Below the pieces are notes generated by a model. That model ran no database searches. It was not told the DNA's origin and saw only the letters and a list, made by a program, of their open reading frames with translations. Shown one piece after another: positions 35,964 to 44,659 of a DNA stretch of 64,000 nucleotides (the stretch's first letter is position 1; each line of letters opens with the position of its first letter). The stretch comes from VAZQ01 sp963816745 (lineage in GTDB: Bacteria > Pseudomonadota > Alphaproteobacteria > Rhizobiales > Xanthobacteraceae), in contig CAWFLQ010000013.1 of NCBI GenBank assembly GCA_963816745.1, forward strand, positions 124,001-188,000, read 5' to 3'. The position numbers and the translations under genes are program-made.

Positions 35964-36685
35964 TAACCGGCGCGAGCGGATGCGGCGTTCACCCGCTGAA
36001 GGAATCCCACGAGATCGTCGGTCACGTGGTCGACGTGCGGTTCGTCGCGGCCTTCGAGCTCCCAGCCTTCGCGGAACACCTCGCGGGTGTGCTCCGGCAC
36101 GACCAGCACAGTGGTCATGCCGAGCGCATGCGGGACCGTGAGGTTGCGGGCGAGGTCCTCGAACATCGCGGCCTTGGCGGCATCAACGCCATGGGCCTCG
36201 AGAAAGCGATCATAGGCTTTCGGCGAGGGCTTGGGCTCGAGCTCGGCGGCGATGATGTCGAATATGTCCTCGAAATGCCGGTCGAGCGCGAGCCGCGCCA
36301 ACACCGCGTCGGCATGGCGGCGGGTGCCGTTGGTCAGGATCAGCTTGCGGCCGGGCAGGGTTTCGATCGCGGCGCCCAGCGCAGCATTCGGCTCGAGCGG
36401 CGAATGGTCGATCTGGTGCACGAAATCGAGGAAGTCGTCGGGCTTCATGCCGTGCTCGGTCATCAGCCCGCGCATCGAGGTGCCGTAGCGCTTGTAATAG
36501 TCCTTCTGAAGCTTGAAGGCTTCCTCGTGGGTGATCTCGAGGAATTTCGCGATGTAGTCGCGGATGCGCTCGTCCACCTGTTGCCACAGATTGAGGTGGT
36601 GCGGGTAGAGCGTGTTGTCGAGATCGAACACCCAGGTCTCGACGTGGCTGAAGGCGCGTGGCGCCGGACGGACTGACGAATTCAT
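35963..36685 (-). CDS. HAD-superfamily pyrimidine 5'-nucleotidase
   Basis: A 240-residue HAD hydrolase with motif I VFDLDNTLYPHH, motif II LILTNGT, and motif III/IV region FEDLARNLTVPHALGMTTVL. The sequence LDNTLYP is typical of the pyrimidine 5'-nucleotidase (Sdt1-like) branch, usually located near dapD in related genomes. It likely dephosphorylates nucleotides; the substrate is inferred from the family. Confidence 0.88.
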   Translation of the reverse strand: MNSSVRPAPRAFSHVETWVFDLDNTLYPHHLNLWQQVDERIRDYIAKFLEITHEEAFKLQKDYYKRYGTSMRGLMTEHGMKPDDFLDFVHQIDHSPLEPNAALGAAIETLPGRKLILTNGTRRHADAVLARLALDRHFEDIFDIIAAELEPKPSPKAYDRFLEAHGVDAAKAAMFEDLARNLTVPHALGMTTVLVVPEHTREVFREGWELEGRDEPHVDHVTDDLVGFLQRVNAASARAG

Positions 36686-36730
36686 GCGGGCGGCATATAG
36701 CGTTTTCCGGTGAAGGGGAAGCCGGAACCG

Positions 36731-36897
36731 CTAGTGCGGTGGCTCTGACGTTCCGATCAGTCTTGCAGCACGCTTGTCATCGGAACGTCAGAGCCAAAAC
36801 CGCACTAGGACCATATACTTGCTAGTGTCCCTTTGTTTCCGACGTTCGCAAAAGTGCGTGCTGCAAAGTGATGCGAACGTCGGAAACGGGACACTAG
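36731..36897 (+). repeat. Composite palindromic element, copy B
   Basis: Same two-palindrome layout as copy A. P1 (36731-36808): arms GGCTCTGACGTTCCGAT and ATCGGAACGTCAGAGCC. P2 (36822-36897): arms TTTCCGACGTTCGCA and TGCGAACGTCGGAAA. Arm changes relative to copy A are matched on the opposite arm. It lies between the HAD gene start and the GST gene stop. Confidence 0.85.
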
Positions 36898-36930
36898 TGT
36901 CAGCTTGATTTATGAGAGATTACGATGGGG

Positions 36931-37818
36931 TTACCCGCGCGCCTCAATCTTGTCCTGCGTTTTGGTCTCGAAATCGCCGGCGTCATGGCGCTCGCGCAAT
37001 TGTTCTTCAGGCGGCCCGCTGGCGCGGTTGACCATTCGCGCGCGCTTGACGGCCGGGCGCTTGCCGATTTCTTTCGTCCAGCGCGTCAGGTTTTTATATT
37101 CGTGCGTCTCCAGGAACTTGCGCGGGTCGTTGTAGGAGGCGCCGTTCAACATACCGTTGCCGTACCACGGCCAGATCGCCATATCGGCGATCGTATATTC
37201 GTCGCCAGCGATAAATTGATTGTCCGCAAGCTGCCGGTCGAGCACATCGAGCTGGCGTTTCACCTCCATTGTAAAGCGGTCGATGGCGTATTTGATCTTC
37301 ACCGGAGCATAGGCATAGAAATGCCCGAAGCCGCCGCCGAGATAGGGCGTTGAACCCATCTGCCAGAACAGCCAGTTCAGCGCCTCAGTGCGCTTGCCGC
37401 GATCCTGTGGTAGGAAGGTGCCGAATTTATCCGCCAGATAGAGCAGGATCGCGCCGGATTCGAACACGCGTCGCGGCGTCTGCTCGCTATAGTCCATGAG
37501 CGCCGGGATTTTGGAATTCGGGTTCACCCCGACAAATCCGCTACCAAACTGGTCGCCCTCACCGATCCGGATGAGCCAAGCGTCATAGTCCGCTCCGCTA
37601 TGACCGGCAGCCAACAATTCCTCCAGCATGATTGTAACCTTGACGCCATTAGGCGTCGCTAGTGAATAGAGCTGAAGCGGATGCTTTCCGCGCGCCAACT
37701 CCTTCTCATGCGTCGCACCCGCGATAGGGCGATTAACATTGCCATAGCGCCATTTGGGACTGTCGTCTTTCTTCCAGACCCAGACTTCCGGCGGCGTGTA
37801 TTCAGGTGTGTCAGTCAT
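36931..37818 (-). CDS. YghU-like glutathione S-transferase
   Basis: A 295-residue GST of the YghU/Ure2-like group: N-terminal YTPPEVWVWKKDDSPKWRYG, thioredoxin-like domain (LYSLATPNGVKVTIMLEELL; SKIPALMDY) and helical domain (YTIADMAIWPWYGNGML). YghU proteins bind two glutathiones and reduce disulfides or hydroperoxides. Its coding sequence looks less GC-rich than its neighbours and it directly follows palindromic copy B, which suggests later acquisition. ATG 37818 precedes the conserved start. Confidence 0.9.
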   Translation of the reverse strand: MTDTPEYTPPEVWVWKKDDSPKWRYGNVNRPIAGATHEKELARGKHPLQLYSLATPNGVKVTIMLEELLAAGHSGADYDAWLIRIGEGDQFGSGFVGVNPNSKIPALMDYSEQTPRRVFESGAILLYLADKFGTFLPQDRGKRTEALNWLFWQMGSTPYLGGGFGHFYAYAPVKIKYAIDRFTMEVKRQLDVLDRQLADNQFIAGDEYTIADMAIWPWYGNGMLNGASYNDPRKFLETHEYKNLTRWTKEIGKRPAVKRARMVNRASGPPEEQLRERHDAGDFETKTQDKIEARG

Positions 37819-38013
37819 GTTGGGCTCTCGTGTGTCGCTCGATAGGTTGGCCGAATGGATAGAGTGGATTACCAATAACGCGCAACGCCTTGGCGCTTAC
37901 TTAAACGTCCGCCTTGGGTCATTTTCGGCCGGGTCCAGCAGCGTTTGCCGCGCACCCTCTTCCGCTTCGCCCCCGGAGCGGACATTCTCCGAACGCGTTT
38001 ATGAGTGCACGCC

Positions 38014-39402
38014 CTAATCCTTGATAATGCCCCTGAGCGGACGGTCGAAGGCCATGATGACGGCGCCGGCGACCGTGGCGATGCCGGCGATCATCAGGAA
38101 GAATGTCGCCTTGTCCATGCCGCTCCAGAGGCTGCCGAGCCAGCCGGCGACGAGGTTGCCGGTAAAGCTCGTCGCCAGCCACAGTCCCATCAGCATCGAG
38201 ACCAAGCGTGCGGGCGCGAGTTTGGAAACCAGCGACAGTCCGATCGGCGAGAGATAGAGCTCGCCAATGGTGATGACGGCAAAATAGCCCAACAGCCACA
38301 GCCAGCTGGCGTCGGGCGCGCCAGCCGACTGCCAGGCGGCGCCCACCATGATCAGGTTGGCGAGCGCCACGCCGAAGCAGCCGAGCGACATTTTGATGAC
38401 GGTCGACGGCTCGGTGCCGCGCCGTGCCTGCCATGCCCATAGCGCCACGATGAAGGGCGTGAAGGCGAAGATCATGAAGGGGTTGAAGGCCTGGAACCAG
38501 GTGGTCGGGATCTCGCCGCGCCAGACAACGAGATCGATCGAGCGGTCGGTATAGTCGTCGGCCCACAGCGCGATGGTGTTGCCCTGCTGCTCGTAGGTCG
38601 CCCAGAAGAACGTGGTCGGCACGAACAGCACGATCAGCGCGAGGATCGCGCGCCACTCATTGCGGTCGAGCGGCAATTTCTCGGCGCCCGCTGCCTTCGC
38701 CCTGTGCAACTCGTCGGGCGGCAGTCCCGGCACGGCGCAGGTATATATCACGAGCGCGATCGTCATGCCGATGCCGGCAGCGGTGAAGCCGTAGTGCCAG
38801 CCCAACTCCTGGCCGAGCGTTCCGCACACCAGCGGCGCGAGAAAGGCGCCGAGATTGATGCCGACATAGAAGATCGAGTAGGCGCGGTCGCGGCGGTGGT
38901 CGCCGGGCGCGTACAGGCCGCCCACTTGCGCCGACATGTTGGGCTTGAACGCGCCGTTGCCCAGAATGAGCATGGTCAAGGCGAAGAGAAACAGCGGCTC
39001 GAACGCCATCATGAAATGGCCGATCGCCATCAGCGCCGCGCCGAGCAGGATGGTGCGGTGCTGGCCGAGCACGCGATCGGCGAGGATGCCGCCGAACAGC
39101 GGCGTGAGATAGACGAGCCCGGTATAGAGCCCATAGATGTGCGAGGCGAACGGCTGCACGCCGAGCGGTCCGAAGATCGCTTCGTAGAACTGCTTGAGCG
39201 CGCCGAGCCCGATCACGTTCTCGGCGTTGCCGGGCAGCAGCAGGTATTTCGCCATGTAGAGGAGGAGGAGTGCCTTCATCCCGTAATAGGAGAAGCGCTC
39301 CCACATCTCGGTCGCGAACAGGAAGGTCAGCCCGCGTGGATGGCCGAACAGGTCGCGGGGCCGGGCCATGTCGCGGGCTCGTCCAGGGAATGAAACGGTC
39401 AT
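38014..39402 (-). CDS. POT-family peptide permease
   Basis: Proton-coupled di/tripeptide transporter (PTR2/POT family of MFS), 462 residues and about 12-14 helices. Signatures: ATEMWERFSYYGMKALLLLY (ExxERFxYYG), FGGILADRVLG and the NPFMIFAFTPFI region with FFWATYEQQGNT. ATG 39402 is used; ATG 39369 (MARPRDLFGHPRG) is also possible. Stands alone between the GST gene and a divergent Bug receptor. Confidence 0.92.
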   Translation of the reverse strand: MTVSFPGRARDMARPRDLFGHPRGLTFLFATEMWERFSYYGMKALLLLYMAKYLLLPGNAENVIGLGALKQFYEAIFGPLGVQPFASHIYGLYTGLVYLTPLFGGILADRVLGQHRTILLGAALMAIGHFMMAFEPLFLFALTMLILGNGAFKPNMSAQVGGLYAPGDHRRDRAYSIFYVGINLGAFLAPLVCGTLGQELGWHYGFTAAGIGMTIALVIYTCAVPGLPPDELHRAKAAGAEKLPLDRNEWRAILALIVLFVPTTFFWATYEQQGNTIALWADDYTDRSIDLVVWRGEIPTTWFQAFNPFMIFAFTPFIVALWAWQARRGTEPSTVIKMSLGCFGVALANLIMVGAAWQSAGAPDASWLWLLGYFAVITIGELYLSPIGLSLVSKLAPARLVSMLMGLWLATSFTGNLVAGWLGSLWSGMDKATFFLMIAGIATVAGAVIMAFDRPLRGIIKD

Positions 39403-39617
39403 CGTCCGATTCTGCCACCGCTGCTCAATCGAGCACCCTAAGATGCACCGTGCGTCCGCGTCAAACCGCGGCAGCGAGGGCTGTCGCGCAAGGCCGGCGG
39501 CGCTGGTACAGTCAGCCTTGCCCGCCGCTTGTAACAGCCGCTATGGCCGGACCAAGGATACGAACAGTCGGGTTACGAACAGTCGGGGTTACGAACAATA
39601 ACGACGGAGAAATGCTC

Positions 39618-40604
39618 ATGATCGGTTTCAAACGTGCTTCGCTCGCGGTTGCGCTCGCGGCTTTGGCCGCCCTTGCAGCCCAGCCGGCCGGGGCGCAGGG
39701 CGATGTCAACTATCCCACCAAGCCGATCCGCTTCATCGTCGGCTTCGCGGCCGGCGGCGGCAACGACCTGTTCGCGCGGCTGGTGGGGCAGAAACTTTCG
39801 GAGAATATCGGGCAGCCGGTGATCATCGAGAACAAGCCCGGCGCCGGCGGGCGGCTGGCGGTCGACTACGCGCTCAACCAGCCGGCCGACGGATACACGC
39901 TGGTGGTCGGCGCGACCGGGCAGATGGCGATCGCGTCGGCAATCTATCCCAGGCTGTCGTACCACCCGACCAAGAGCCTCGTGCCGATCACCATGATCGC
40001 CTCGTTCCCGCTGATCCTCGCGGGTCCGGTGAACGACCAGGTCAAATCGGTCAAGGATCTGGTCGCCTACGGCAAGGCCAACCCCGACAAGTCCAACTAC
40101 GCGACATCCTCGCCGGCCTTCACCATCACCACCGAGCTGTTCAAGCTCAAGACCGGCATGCCGGCGCAGGCGATCCCCTACAAGAGCAGCAACGAGATGA
40201 TGCTGAGCATCGCCGGCGGACAGACCCTGTTCGCCATCGCCGACGGTCCGCCCACGATGCCGCTGGTGCACGGGGGCAAGGTGCGCGCGCTCGCGGTCAC
40301 CGGCGCGGTGCGGTCGTCCGAGCTGCCGGACGTGCCGAGCATGGCCGAGGTCGGGTTCCCGGAGGTGAATATCGGGCTGTGGAGCGGCGTGTTCGCGCCG
40401 GCCGCCACGCCGCCGGCGGTCGTCAAGAAGCTCGAAACCGAGCTGCGCCGCGCGCTTGCCGATGCCGGCGTGCGCGAGAAGCTCAAGGGCATGGCGGTCA
40501 ATCCCGGCGGCGGGCCCGGCGAGGAATTCCGCCAGACCATCGACGCCGACATCAAGTCGTTCGTCGAGGTCGTGAAGGCCGCCAATCTGAAATTCGAGGA
40601 ATAG
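39618..40604 (+). CDS. Tripartite tricarboxylate-type (Bug) periplasmic receptor
   Basis: Third orphan Bug/TctC receptor, 328 residues: signal peptide ending AGAQGD, then YPTKPIRFIVGFAAGGGNDL, GQPVIIENKPGAGG and ATSSPAFTITTELF. ATG 39618 has GGAG 8 nt upstream; an ATG two codons earlier is too close to it. No transporter membrane genes are adjacent. Confidence 0.9.
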   Translation: MIGFKRASLAVALAALAALAAQPAGAQGDVNYPTKPIRFIVGFAAGGGNDLFARLVGQKLSENIGQPVIIENKPGAGGRLAVDYALNQPADGYTLVVGATGQMAIASAIYPRLSYHPTKSLVPITMIASFPLILAGPVNDQVKSVKDLVAYGKANPDKSNYATSSPAFTITTELFKLKTGMPAQAIPYKSSNEMMLSIAGGQTLFAIADGPPTMPLVHGGKVRALAVTGAVRSSELPDVPSMAEVGFPEVNIGLWSGVFAPAATPPAVVKKLETELRRALADAGVREKLKGMAVNPGGGPGEEFRQTIDADIKSFVEVVKAANLKFEE

Positions 40605-40704
40605 GGCGGGGCTTGCCGCCGCGGACACCGCGGCGGTCGCGGGCGCCGGCCGGCCCGCAAGCGGGCCGGTCCTGAGCACTTCAGGCAAAGGGAAATTGCG
40701 CCAG

Positions 40705-40733
40705 CAACGTCCGTCCGGACGGAACGGACGTTG
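40705..40733 (-). terminator. Hairpin downstream of the orphan Flp pilin gene
   Basis: A 10-bp perfect stem, CAACGTCCGT with ACGGACGTTG, loop 9 nt, begins 26 nt after the pilin stop. It lacks a long T run, so it may protect or terminate the pilin transcript less strictly. Confidence 0.45.
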
Positions 40734-40759
40734 TCCATCGCCGAGGCCGTTCCGAGGAC

Positions 40760-40924
40760 TTACTTCAGCGCCGTCGAGATGGTCGTGAAGGTCGCGGCCA
40801 GCTTCGTGCCGAGGCCGGCGACTACCGTGATGATGGCAACCGAAATGCCGGCAGCGATAAGGCCGTATTCGATCGCGGTCGCACCGGACTCGTTTTTGAG
40901 AAACGCCAGGATCTGGCACTGCAT
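40760..40924 (-). CDS. Orphan Flp pilin
   Basis: A 54-residue Flp pilin with processing region NESGATAIEYGLIAAGISVA and helix IITVVAGLGTKLAATFTTIS. GGAGG lies 8 nt before ATG 40924; two upstream in-frame ATGs are not needed. It lies 33 kb from the cpa operon in this window, with no pilus gene beside it. It could supply an alternative major subunit for the same machine. Confidence 0.9.
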   Translation of the reverse strand: MQCQILAFLKNESGATAIEYGLIAAGISVAIITVVAGLGTKLAATFTTISTALK

Positions 40925-41341
40925 TAGTTTCGCCTCCATTTGATTGGTCCTTAGCATCGCGGGGCAGCGCTACATCGGCCAGCCATCGGCCGCGGCTGTG
41001 TGACCCGAGCCATGCCGGTCTCGGACGGCAACCAGCATGCCGAATTGCTAGCGCCTGTCGCTTGTCCAAGCGTTAATCCGGTTGGGAAAACGCCCTCCGC
41101 GAAAATACTTACGCCTAAAGTTCCAAGACGACGCGGTGCGGCAAATGCGCGAGCAATGCGCCGTCATGCAAGCGCGGGGCGAAGGGATAAAACGGGAAGG
41201 GCCGCAATCACGGATCGCGGCCCTTCCCCAATAGTGACGCGAAATCGCTTCGCATTTGAATCGCGATTTCGCTCAAAGCACTTCTTCAATGGCACGATCA
41301 TTTTTCGAAAAGTCGGCGCGTTTTCGAGATCATGCACTAAG
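40925..41341. other. Intergenic region upstream of the orphan pilin
   Basis: About 415 nt. The half near the pilin probably contains its promoter (one TTAA in CGTTAATCC at about 41072). The hairpin at 41194-41228 serves the gene on the right. No coding frame is convincing. Confidence 0.45.
41194..41228 (-). terminator. Hairpin terminator of the propeller/haem protein gene
   Basis: A 12-bp perfect stem, GGGAAGGGCCGC with GCGGCCCTTCCC, loop 11 nt. On the minus strand it is followed by GTTTTAT. It lies 113 nt after the stop at 41342. Confidence 0.65.
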
Positions 41342-43021
41342 CTAGTCCAACGGCTCGAGCTTGATGATCGAGGCGCCATGGTTGCTGCCGACCCAGAAGG
41401 TCACCGGGGAGGTTGAGTTGTCCACGAACACCCGGCGGATATTGGTCGAGCGCGGCAGGAGATATTCGGTGAACTGCCCGGACTTGGTGTCGAACCTCAC
41501 CACGCGATCGTTGAGCATCGAGCCGGTCCAGGCCTCGTCGTTCTTGTCGAGGACGACGTCGTAGGGATTGCTCCAGCGCGTCGGCATCGCCCATTCGGTG
41601 AATTTCTCGCTCCTCGTGTCGAACACGCCGATCTTGTCGCCGCGATATTCGCCGAACCAGAGCCGGTCCTGCGTATCCATCTGGCCCCGCCGCAGCGCCG
41701 GGCTCGGCGTGAGGATTGCGTAGAGCTTCACCTCGCCGGTCTTGGCGTCGATGCGGCCGATGTGCTTCTGGCGGAAATCGGTGAAGAACGCGTTGTTCTG
41801 CGAGTCCGGAACGACGTCGTAGATGTTGTGCGGCTCGCCCTTCGGCGCGTCCTTGAACGGCTCCCAGGTCTCGATCTTGCCGGTGGCGAGGTCGAGCCGG
41901 TGGACGCCGGCAAAGCCGTTGTTCTGCGACCAGACCTTGCCGTCGACGTGCGAGAATTGCGGGCTCACCATATTCACTTGCGCGGCGTCGATGTTCTGCT
42001 CCGCCGGCAGCGTCCAGAACTTGAACGTCTCGGTCTTGCGCTCGAACTTCACGATCGTGGCCTGGTACATGTTGCCGAGCCAGAGATCGCCGGCCTTGTC
42101 GACGCGCAGCCCGAGGAAGCCGGTGGGGAAGCCGGGCTTGTGCATCGGCACCGGATACTCGGTGGCTTTGCCGGTTTTCGGATCGAGCCGGCCGAGGAAC
42201 TGCTCGCCGAAGCTCGAATACCAGGCGATGCCGTCGGCATCGAGCACGACATCGTGCGGCTGGATGGTCTGCCGCGGCAGGTCGTACTCGGTGATGACGA
42301 CGCGGGTCGCGCGCCCCTTCGGCCGCGGCAGCGTCTTGAGCGCGAAATTCCATTGCGGGCCGGAGCTCAGATTGATGCCGCTGAGGAACTCGGCGGCGTT
42401 GCGGTAGACCTGCACGCGCTGATCGCCGCGCTCCTCCATCCGCCGTTCGCCCTTGCGCAGTTGCGGGGCGGCCGGGATGCTCTGGTTCACATAGCCCTGC
42501 ATGCGCGGCAGCGTGACGTTGACGAAATCGTCGGGCTTGTGGGTCGAGCGCACCACCCGTTCGAGCGAATGGCAGCCGACGCAGCCCAGCATCGCGTTCT
42601 TCTGCTGGTCCGTGCCGGGGAAGCTCGCCAGCCATTCGCCGTTCGACATCTGTGCGGCGAGGTCCTCGGTCTTGCGCAGTTTGAGGTCGAGCCTGGCCGG
42701 CTGTTGCGCCGGCACCGCGACGGTGGCCGGGCGATCGAGGTCGTAGCCGATGGCGCGGACGCGGACCGAATACTGTCCCGGCTCGAGCTTGCTCGCCGGG
42801 AAGCCGTAGTTGCCCTGGGCGTCACTGACGACGGTGATGGTGATGGTGGTGCCGTCCTTCTTGACGCTCACCAGCACGCCCTCCATCGCGCCTTCCTCGC
42901 TCGATGTGACCTGCCCGGTCAGTGCGGCCGGCGTCTGGGCTTGTGCGGTGACGACTGCGATGGGCAGCAGCGCAAGAGCGATACCAGTGGATAACGCGGG
43001 CGCGATGTTTTTCAGGCGCAT
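41342..43021 (-). CDS. Exported beta-propeller (Vgb-like) protein with N-terminal CarboxypepD-type domain and one haem c site
   Basis: A 559-residue periplasmic protein with three parts. A signal peptide (to about 29) is followed by a carboxypeptidase regulatory-like beta-sandwich (about 33-115: LTGQVTSSEEGAMEGVLVSV; GNYGFPASKLEPGQYSVRV). Next comes a short segment with a single haem site CVGCH, then a long streptogramin-lyase-like propeller (EYDLPRQTIQPHDVVLDADG; repeated G-x-W-x(3)-G strands). Such proteins occur near periplasmic oxidation systems, but the reaction is not known; neither lyase nor dehydrogenase activity can be inferred. Confidence 0.82.
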   Translation of the reverse strand: MRLKNIAPALSTGIALALLPIAVVTAQAQTPAALTGQVTSSEEGAMEGVLVSVKKDGTTITITVVSDAQGNYGFPASKLEPGQYSVRVRAIGYDLDRPATVAVPAQQPARLDLKLRKTEDLAAQMSNGEWLASFPGTDQQKNAMLGCVGCHSLERVVRSTHKPDDFVNVTLPRMQGYVNQSIPAAPQLRKGERRMEERGDQRVQVYRNAAEFLSGINLSSGPQWNFALKTLPRPKGRATRVVITEYDLPRQTIQPHDVVLDADGIAWYSSFGEQFLGRLDPKTGKATEYPVPMHKPGFPTGFLGLRVDKAGDLWLGNMYQATIVKFERKTETFKFWTLPAEQNIDAAQVNMVSPQFSHVDGKVWSQNNGFAGVHRLDLATGKIETWEPFKDAPKGEPHNIYDVVPDSQNNAFFTDFRQKHIGRIDAKTGEVKLYAILTPSPALRRGQMDTQDRLWFGEYRGDKIGVFDTRSEKFTEWAMPTRWSNPYDVVLDKNDEAWTGSMLNDRVVRFDTKSGQFTEYLLPRSTNIRRVFVDNSTSPVTFWVGSNHGASIIKLEPLD

Positions 43022-43152
43022 CGTTTTCTCCCAAAAATGAAGTGCTGTTTTCCGTTGCGCACTCCTTCATTATGTCGATATTCCACTCCGTATCGTTGGA
43101 TGATTCAATCCCCATTGCGCACGATCCTCATCTCCGCGAGTTGAATGACCCC

Positions 43153-43854
43153 ATGCCACGCAACGGCACCGTATTCGCGCGGGTCTACGCCGCGCTCGCC
43201 TATGTCTGCGGCCTCGTGCTGATATTCGGCGCGGCGGCAGTGGCGGACACCCATGCCGCCGGAGCTTTCATCTTCATACTGTTGCCAGGCGCGCTGCTCG
43301 CCGTGCTGAGCCCTTTCATCTGGTCAGGCTGGCGATCGGCGATGATCCTGGCGCTTGCGGTATCCGTGGTGCTCGAGTTGATGGTCGTCGGCAATGCGCC
43401 CGCGAACTGGGCACTCTTCTTGGCCATGCCGGTGCTATTCGGCGCACTCACGGTCGTCGGATTTGTTGCAGGCCCGCGGCGCACGACCGGCAGCGCACGG
43501 CGCGTCGTCGACAAGGTCTTTGGAGCGGCGGTCTATGTCTACAGCCTGGTCGTGGTCTTGATGGCGCCGCTCAATCACACGGTCCAGCTCGGCGCGCCCA
43601 GGGTTGCACTTTACGCGCTGCCGCTGAGCATGCTGCTCGGCAGCCTGAGTATTTTCGTCTGGCGGGGCAGGATCTGGGCGATGCTCGCAGCGTTCGCATT
43701 GACGCTCGCGCACTGGCTCGTGCTCGCCAGCATCGATCCATCGTTCTTGGGCAGCACTCCCCATATTGCCGCGCCCGTCATCGGCGGCATCCTCGCGGCC
43801 GTCGGGATCGTGTCAGCAGGCGTCAAGGCCGGCGCGGCGGAAAGCGGTGCATAG
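43153..43854 (+). CDS. Hypothetical integral membrane protein
   Basis: A 233-residue protein with about eight hydrophobic segments in two similar halves of roughly four helices (VYAALAYVCGLVLIFGAAA and FGAAVYVYSLVVVLMAPL begin the halves). No family recognised. ATG 43153 (MPRNGTVFAR) gives a clean start; the frame runs 37 codons further 5' with a poor match to a membrane protein start. Confidence 0.6.
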   Translation: MPRNGTVFARVYAALAYVCGLVLIFGAAAVADTHAAGAFIFILLPGALLAVLSPFIWSGWRSAMILALAVSVVLELMVVGNAPANWALFLAMPVLFGALTVVGFVAGPRRTTGSARRVVDKVFGAAVYVYSLVVVLMAPLNHTVQLGAPRVALYALPLSMLLGSLSIFVWRGRIWAMLAAFALTLAHWLVLASIDPSFLGSTPHIAAPVIGGILAAVGIVSAGVKAGAAESGA

Positions 43855-44158
43855 CGGGGATAGAATGCCGAGCCGTGATGGAAACGCCGCGCGGATCGCG
43901 GTAGCGTCGAGTTGCTCGGGCGGCCACGAGGGCGAAGAGCAGAGCACGGAGCGGAAGCTCTGCCGCGCAGCCCTACGACGCGCCTCCGGATTGTGGCGCC
44001 CGAGCGCCCAATTTTTCTCACGATGTCGCAAATTCCCGCGCGCGCTGGTTGAAAGCAATCGGCGGCGCGTCCGTTGATGCTTCCCCGGGCCGGGGTAAAT
44101 TCTCCAGGCGCAGGCTGGATTTGCGTTGTTAAACCGGAATTAACGCGCGCTTGCAACT
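43855..44158. other. Intergenic region, nothing recognised
   Basis: About 300 nt before palindromic copy C. No gene is convincing in any frame. A GGAATTAACG segment (about 44136-44145) is the only AT-rich spot. Confidence 0.4.
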
Positions 44159-44325
44159 CTAGTGCGGCGGATTTGACGTTCCTACCAGGATTGCTGCGAG
44201 TCCTCCGTAGGAACGTCAAATCCAAAGCCGCACTAGAATCATAGCGTTGCTAGTGTCCCTTTGGTTCCGACGTTCGTAAAAGCGCGTGCTGCAAAGGGAT
44301 ACGAACGTCGGAACCGGGACACTAG
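44159..44325 (+). repeat. Composite palindromic element, copy C
   Basis: P1 (44159-44236): arms GGATTTGACGTTCCTAC and GTAGGAACGTCAAATCC. P2 (44250-44325): arms GTTCCGACGTTCGTA and TACGAACGTCGGAAC. Same CTAG ends, linker and order as copies A and B; arm differences are again compensated. It lies directly upstream of the PilZ gene. Confidence 0.85.
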
Positions 44326-44359
44326 CGACAGCCGTATCAGCCGCGATGCAGGTGCCAAA

Positions 44360-44620
44360 GTGGGTGCGAAAGTGGGCGACAACCGCAGATTTGTGCGGAC
44401 CCGACCGATGGGTTTGGTATCCAGGGCCGCAACCATCATCGTCGACCCGAAGAAACCCGTCATCTCCTGCAACATCGTCGATCTGTCGGCCGGCGGAGCC
44501 TGTCTCGAAATCAGCGGCCAAGCGGCCGTGCCGCGGCAATTTGTTTTGTTGCACGGCGGGGTCAAGAAGAAGTGCCGGCTGGTCTGGCAGACCGGACGGC
44601 GCTACGGCGTGTCGTTCTGA
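44360..44620 (+). CDS. PilZ-domain protein
   Basis: A small single-domain PilZ protein, about 86 residues. It has the arginine motif (NRRFVRTRP, RxxxR) and the second motif NIVDLSAGGACLEI (D-x-S-x-x-G), the residues that bind cyclic di-GMP in this family. The start is uncertain: GTG 44360 or 44372 are candidates, ATG 44408 would cut off the RxxxR motif, and the open frame extends back through palindromic copy C. A surface or motility target is plausible but not shown. Confidence 0.75.
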   Translation: MGAKVGDNRRFVRTRPMGLVSRAATIIVDPKKPVISCNIVDLSAGGACLEISGQAAVPRQFVLLHGGVKKKCRLVWQTGRRYGVSF

Positions 44621-44659
44621 ACGGCCGTAGCGCTCCGATCGAGAAGCCGCGGCTTTCCC

